DNA of 58,183 nt, taken from an uncultured Curvibacter sp. (GTDB lineage: Bacteria; Pseudomonadota; Gammaproteobacteria; Burkholderiales; Burkholderiaceae_C). A program made the translations under genes and the position numbers. Numbering within the stretch: the first letter of the stretch is position 1; each line of letters opens with the position of its first letter. Shown in pieces: positions 57,101 to 58,183 of this stretch. The stretch covers positions 1 through 58,183 of the forward strand of contig CAILKX010000063.1 of NCBI GenBank assembly GCA_903834975.1. Reading direction: 5' to 3'. Below the pieces are notes generated by a model. It saw only the letters and a list, made by a program, of their open reading frames with translations, did not search any database and was not told where the DNA came from.

Positions 57101-58183
57101 ACTCCAATCGACCCTGCGGAGCGAAGGTCTTCACCGCCTTTTGTAGCTCGACAGGGGCAGGCACACGCAACAGCAGCGCCCCGAAGGCCGCCACATCGAT
57201 TTGGTCGGCTTTCAGTACCCCTTGGGCGTGCCCCAACTGGGCTTGTAATCGAGAAGGTTTGGCGTCTTCCCAATGCAAGGAAACTTGGCCACCGGGCCAA
57301 CGAAGGCCATCGGCCAATTCAAAGGTCAATCCATTCGCTTGTAAATCAAAGCCGCCGTTGAATCGGTGGCCCCCCATACGGCCTTGTAACCAATTCATGT
57401 CCATGGCGGGCAGGTCATCGCGCCAACGCACCTTCACTTGCGAGAGGGCCAAATCTAAAATGCCCCCGCTGAATTGCCCTTGGGCCAAATCAGCCCAGAG
57501 TCGCAAACTGCCGTGGCCCTGGGTCAGGTGCTGCCCCAGCTCGAGATAGGGGCCCAGCGATTGCAGATCAACGCGGTCAAATTGGGCATACGCCGTGCCC
57601 TTCCAAGATTGCCAGTGCCCTCGGTGCGGGTCCAACAAAGATTGGTGGAAATCACCCAACACCGAAAAGCGATCCCCCCAAGTTTCTGGTGGCGTGGCTT
57701 CGACACGCAGGCTGTGGCTGAGGGGCGTGTTGCGAATCAGCACGTTGACCTGACGCAGCTCGACGGGGGGGAGGGCTTGAAGCTCGTCGGTCCAAATCAC
57801 AGTGCCGTCTTCCACCGCCATGCGGGCCTGTGAGGCCAGCCAGTCAGCGACCCGCTCGTCTTGCTGGGTAGAGGCCAGTCTCAAGCCTGCGACTTCGATG
57901 TTGCCGTCCGTTGTGCGTCGCAGGTTCAACGTGGGATGAAACAAAGTCATGCGCTCAAAACCCAAGCGCAACAACGATTGTGGTGACAACGTCAGCTCTA
58001 CCCGCGGCAAGGCCAACGCCACTCGACCCAATGGGTCCAGCAGAGTGACCTGCTCCAAATCAAAGGAAGGAACCCAACCTGCATGGCGGGCCGTCAGCTG
58101 ACCAATCTGAACGGGCACGCCCAATGCCCGAGAGGCCGCTGCCTCGAGGTCGGGGCGGTAATCGGAAACCCGCGGCAAAATCA
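54168..58183 (-). CDS. yhdP: YhdP family AsmA-like envelope protein, 5' end outside window
   Basis: About 1338 codons are visible; the frame is still open at the right edge (Ile-Leu-Pro-Arg-Val-Ser), so the start and the N-terminal membrane anchor lie outside. The sequence matches the DUF3971/AsmA-like YhdP type: DYRPDLEAAASRALGVPVQIG, a long series of beta-rich repeats, and the C-terminal GTASLLVAAINPVVGLGSFVAQYIL. YhdP-like proteins are bridge-shaped periplasmic proteins implicated in moving phospholipids to the outer membrane. A TTG at 58176-58178 could be mistaken for a start. Confidence 0.88.
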   Translation of the reverse strand, partial: ILPRVSDYRPDLEAAASRALGVPVQIGQLTARHAGWVPSFDLEQVTLLDPLGRVALALPRVELTLSPQSLLRLGFERMTLFHPTLNLRRTTDGNIEVAGLRLASTQQDERVADWLASQARMAVEDGTVIWTDELQALPPVELRQVNVLIRNTPLSHSLRVEATPPETWGDRFSVLGDFHQSLLDPHRGHWQSWKGTAYAQFDRVDLQSLGPYLELGQHLTQGHGSLRLWADLAQGQFSGGILDLALSQVKVRWRDDLPAMDMNWLQGRMGGHRFNGGFDLQANGLTFELADGLRWPGGQVSLHWEDAKPSRLQAQLGHAQGVLKADQIDVAAFGALLLRVPAPVELQKAVKTFAPQGRLESVQMSWVGNLDPLPAEFKLKAQLKGGAWSPGNGMPGLQGLDAALETTQSEGQAKLNLTAGALDWPGNFDDVKLPLDQLQAVLKWQIEGQGQKIRLQIPELTLANADLKGQARLEWHTDDRQANAPLAQRLPGYLNLQGSLSRGEVKQVARYLPKSAMPETRDYLKQSLLGGRITQGQFQVQGLLNDFPFKDNRGGVFKVQAQVKDASMDFAPASGDWPVLSQMAAQLDFQGQGMQIRASAAKLAGTALVAAPVEVRIADFDHSVVQVNSTVKGPLNDMLKVVAKSPVSDWTDQVLSDAQATGAAELKLKLSLPLEQMSRSKAQGSVLLAGNEFKLMAEVPRLTKVRGSVAFTESNLTLANLQAQALGGDVKLDGAMNFKVPKLQGSQGQIRVSGAFSAEGLRQAPELKAFVKPLAQASGSAPYTLQISAVEGGINWQFDSNLQGLALDLPEPFAKTAEMSAPLHAERRLVRSRATGARPGANPNNGGNVSPATAGWNDRLQLKWGDQLALNYLRDVSGPEPKVLQGRWQLGTPFKESTNALSTRPEDRVVSAQINLPKLNLDRWSQLGLQTGVTTASDNGKADLTSATWNAYLPSQISVNTPVLVFQSRTLNNLSLSAKREMAEGEKATDKFPLWRAKVEAKELAGNIEFRPASEGKDSTNPEGRIFARLAYLKLAKSTQAEVESLLSDPPVSMPDLDIVVDSTELRGLSLGRLEVLALNRVNARAEREWQLDRLNVTVPEASLASSGQWLPGKGLHQTQLNFKLDVKDAGKLLDRLGLTGQIASSHGKLEGELLWQGSPMAFDEASLGGRLKLNLENGQFLKTELGSAKLLSVLSLQSLPKRLTLDFRDVFSDGFAFDSLRGEVLIEKGIANTRNLQMRGVNAAVMMEGQVDIPKETQHLTVVVIPEVNAGTASLLVAAINPVVGLGSFVAQYILRRPFMAAATKEFLIDGTWTDPRVVEVPFKPAANSDEALGKN

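Overview
The window is a dense, housekeeping-rich piece of chromosome from a betaproteobacterium. I place it in Burkholderiales, most likely a Comamonadaceae-type freshwater lineage; this rests on gene content, gene order and protein flavour, not on any search. I see no phage, insertion sequence, CRISPR array or tRNA. Almost every base lies in a recognisable gene. The exceptions are the RNase P RNA gene and several intergenic regions with clear regulatory structure.

Layout. 1-1350: start of the division/cell-wall cluster on the minus strand (rsmH partial, mraZ) behind a four-unit 10-bp MraZ-type operator. 1355-8064: minus-strand genes for a DksA-type regulator with a very long Lys/Ala/Pro tail, a COG0523 GTPase with a His-rich loop, RlmI, XerC with an expanded Gln/Glu repeat, a DUF484 protein and DapF. 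8229-12371: MBL-fold hydrolase, rnpB (minus strand), cysK and a COG2509 FAD dehydrogenase. 12402-15528: pyrC, rsmE and an AmgK-like sugar kinase, divergent from lptD-surA-rsmA (15527-20096). 20374-25779: an orphan barstar-like inhibitor, maeB, pepP and murU. 25988-29048: tkt and gap. 29080-31390: SlyD-like isomerase, recX and recA, the last with a LexA-type box and promoter. 31513-34190: MarR regulator and an OmpR/QseC-type two-component pair. 34220-39641: SPOR protein, birA and a SET-domain methyltransferase, divergent from topB carrying a C-terminal SWIB domain. 39752-42472: pyk and pgk. 42549-45275: the def-fmt-azlC-azlD operon, in which every junction is a 4-bp overlap. 45474-49949: dprA, then yajC-secD-secF. 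49968-58183: mltA, a small membrane protein, a FixJ-type response regulator, its PAS sensor kinase, and a 5'-truncated yhdP-like gene.

Functional themes. Envelope biogenesis is prominent: LPS export (LptD), outer-membrane protein chaperoning (SurA), peptidoglycan recycling (AmgK, MurU, MltA), meso-DAP supply (DapF), Sec translocation and the YhdP-like AsmA protein. Central carbon genes (tkt, gap, pgk, pyk, maeB) form two blocks. Translation start and end functions (def, fmt) and RNA modification enzymes (RsmH, RlmI, RsmE, RsmA) are scattered through it.

The most unusual signals are: (1) eukaryote-like chromatin domains side by side, a SET methyltransferase with a repetitive Lys tail divergent from a SWIB-tailed topoisomerase III, in a genome that also gives DksA an H1-like tail; (2) in-frame 6-bp and 12-bp repeat expansions inside several housekeeping genes (dksA, xerC, birA, the SET gene, fmt); (3) an orphan barstar gene with strongly structured flanks; (4) phased operator-like repeats ahead of mraZ, between murU and tkt, and between recX and the SlyD-like gene. 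No entirely new system is demonstrated here.
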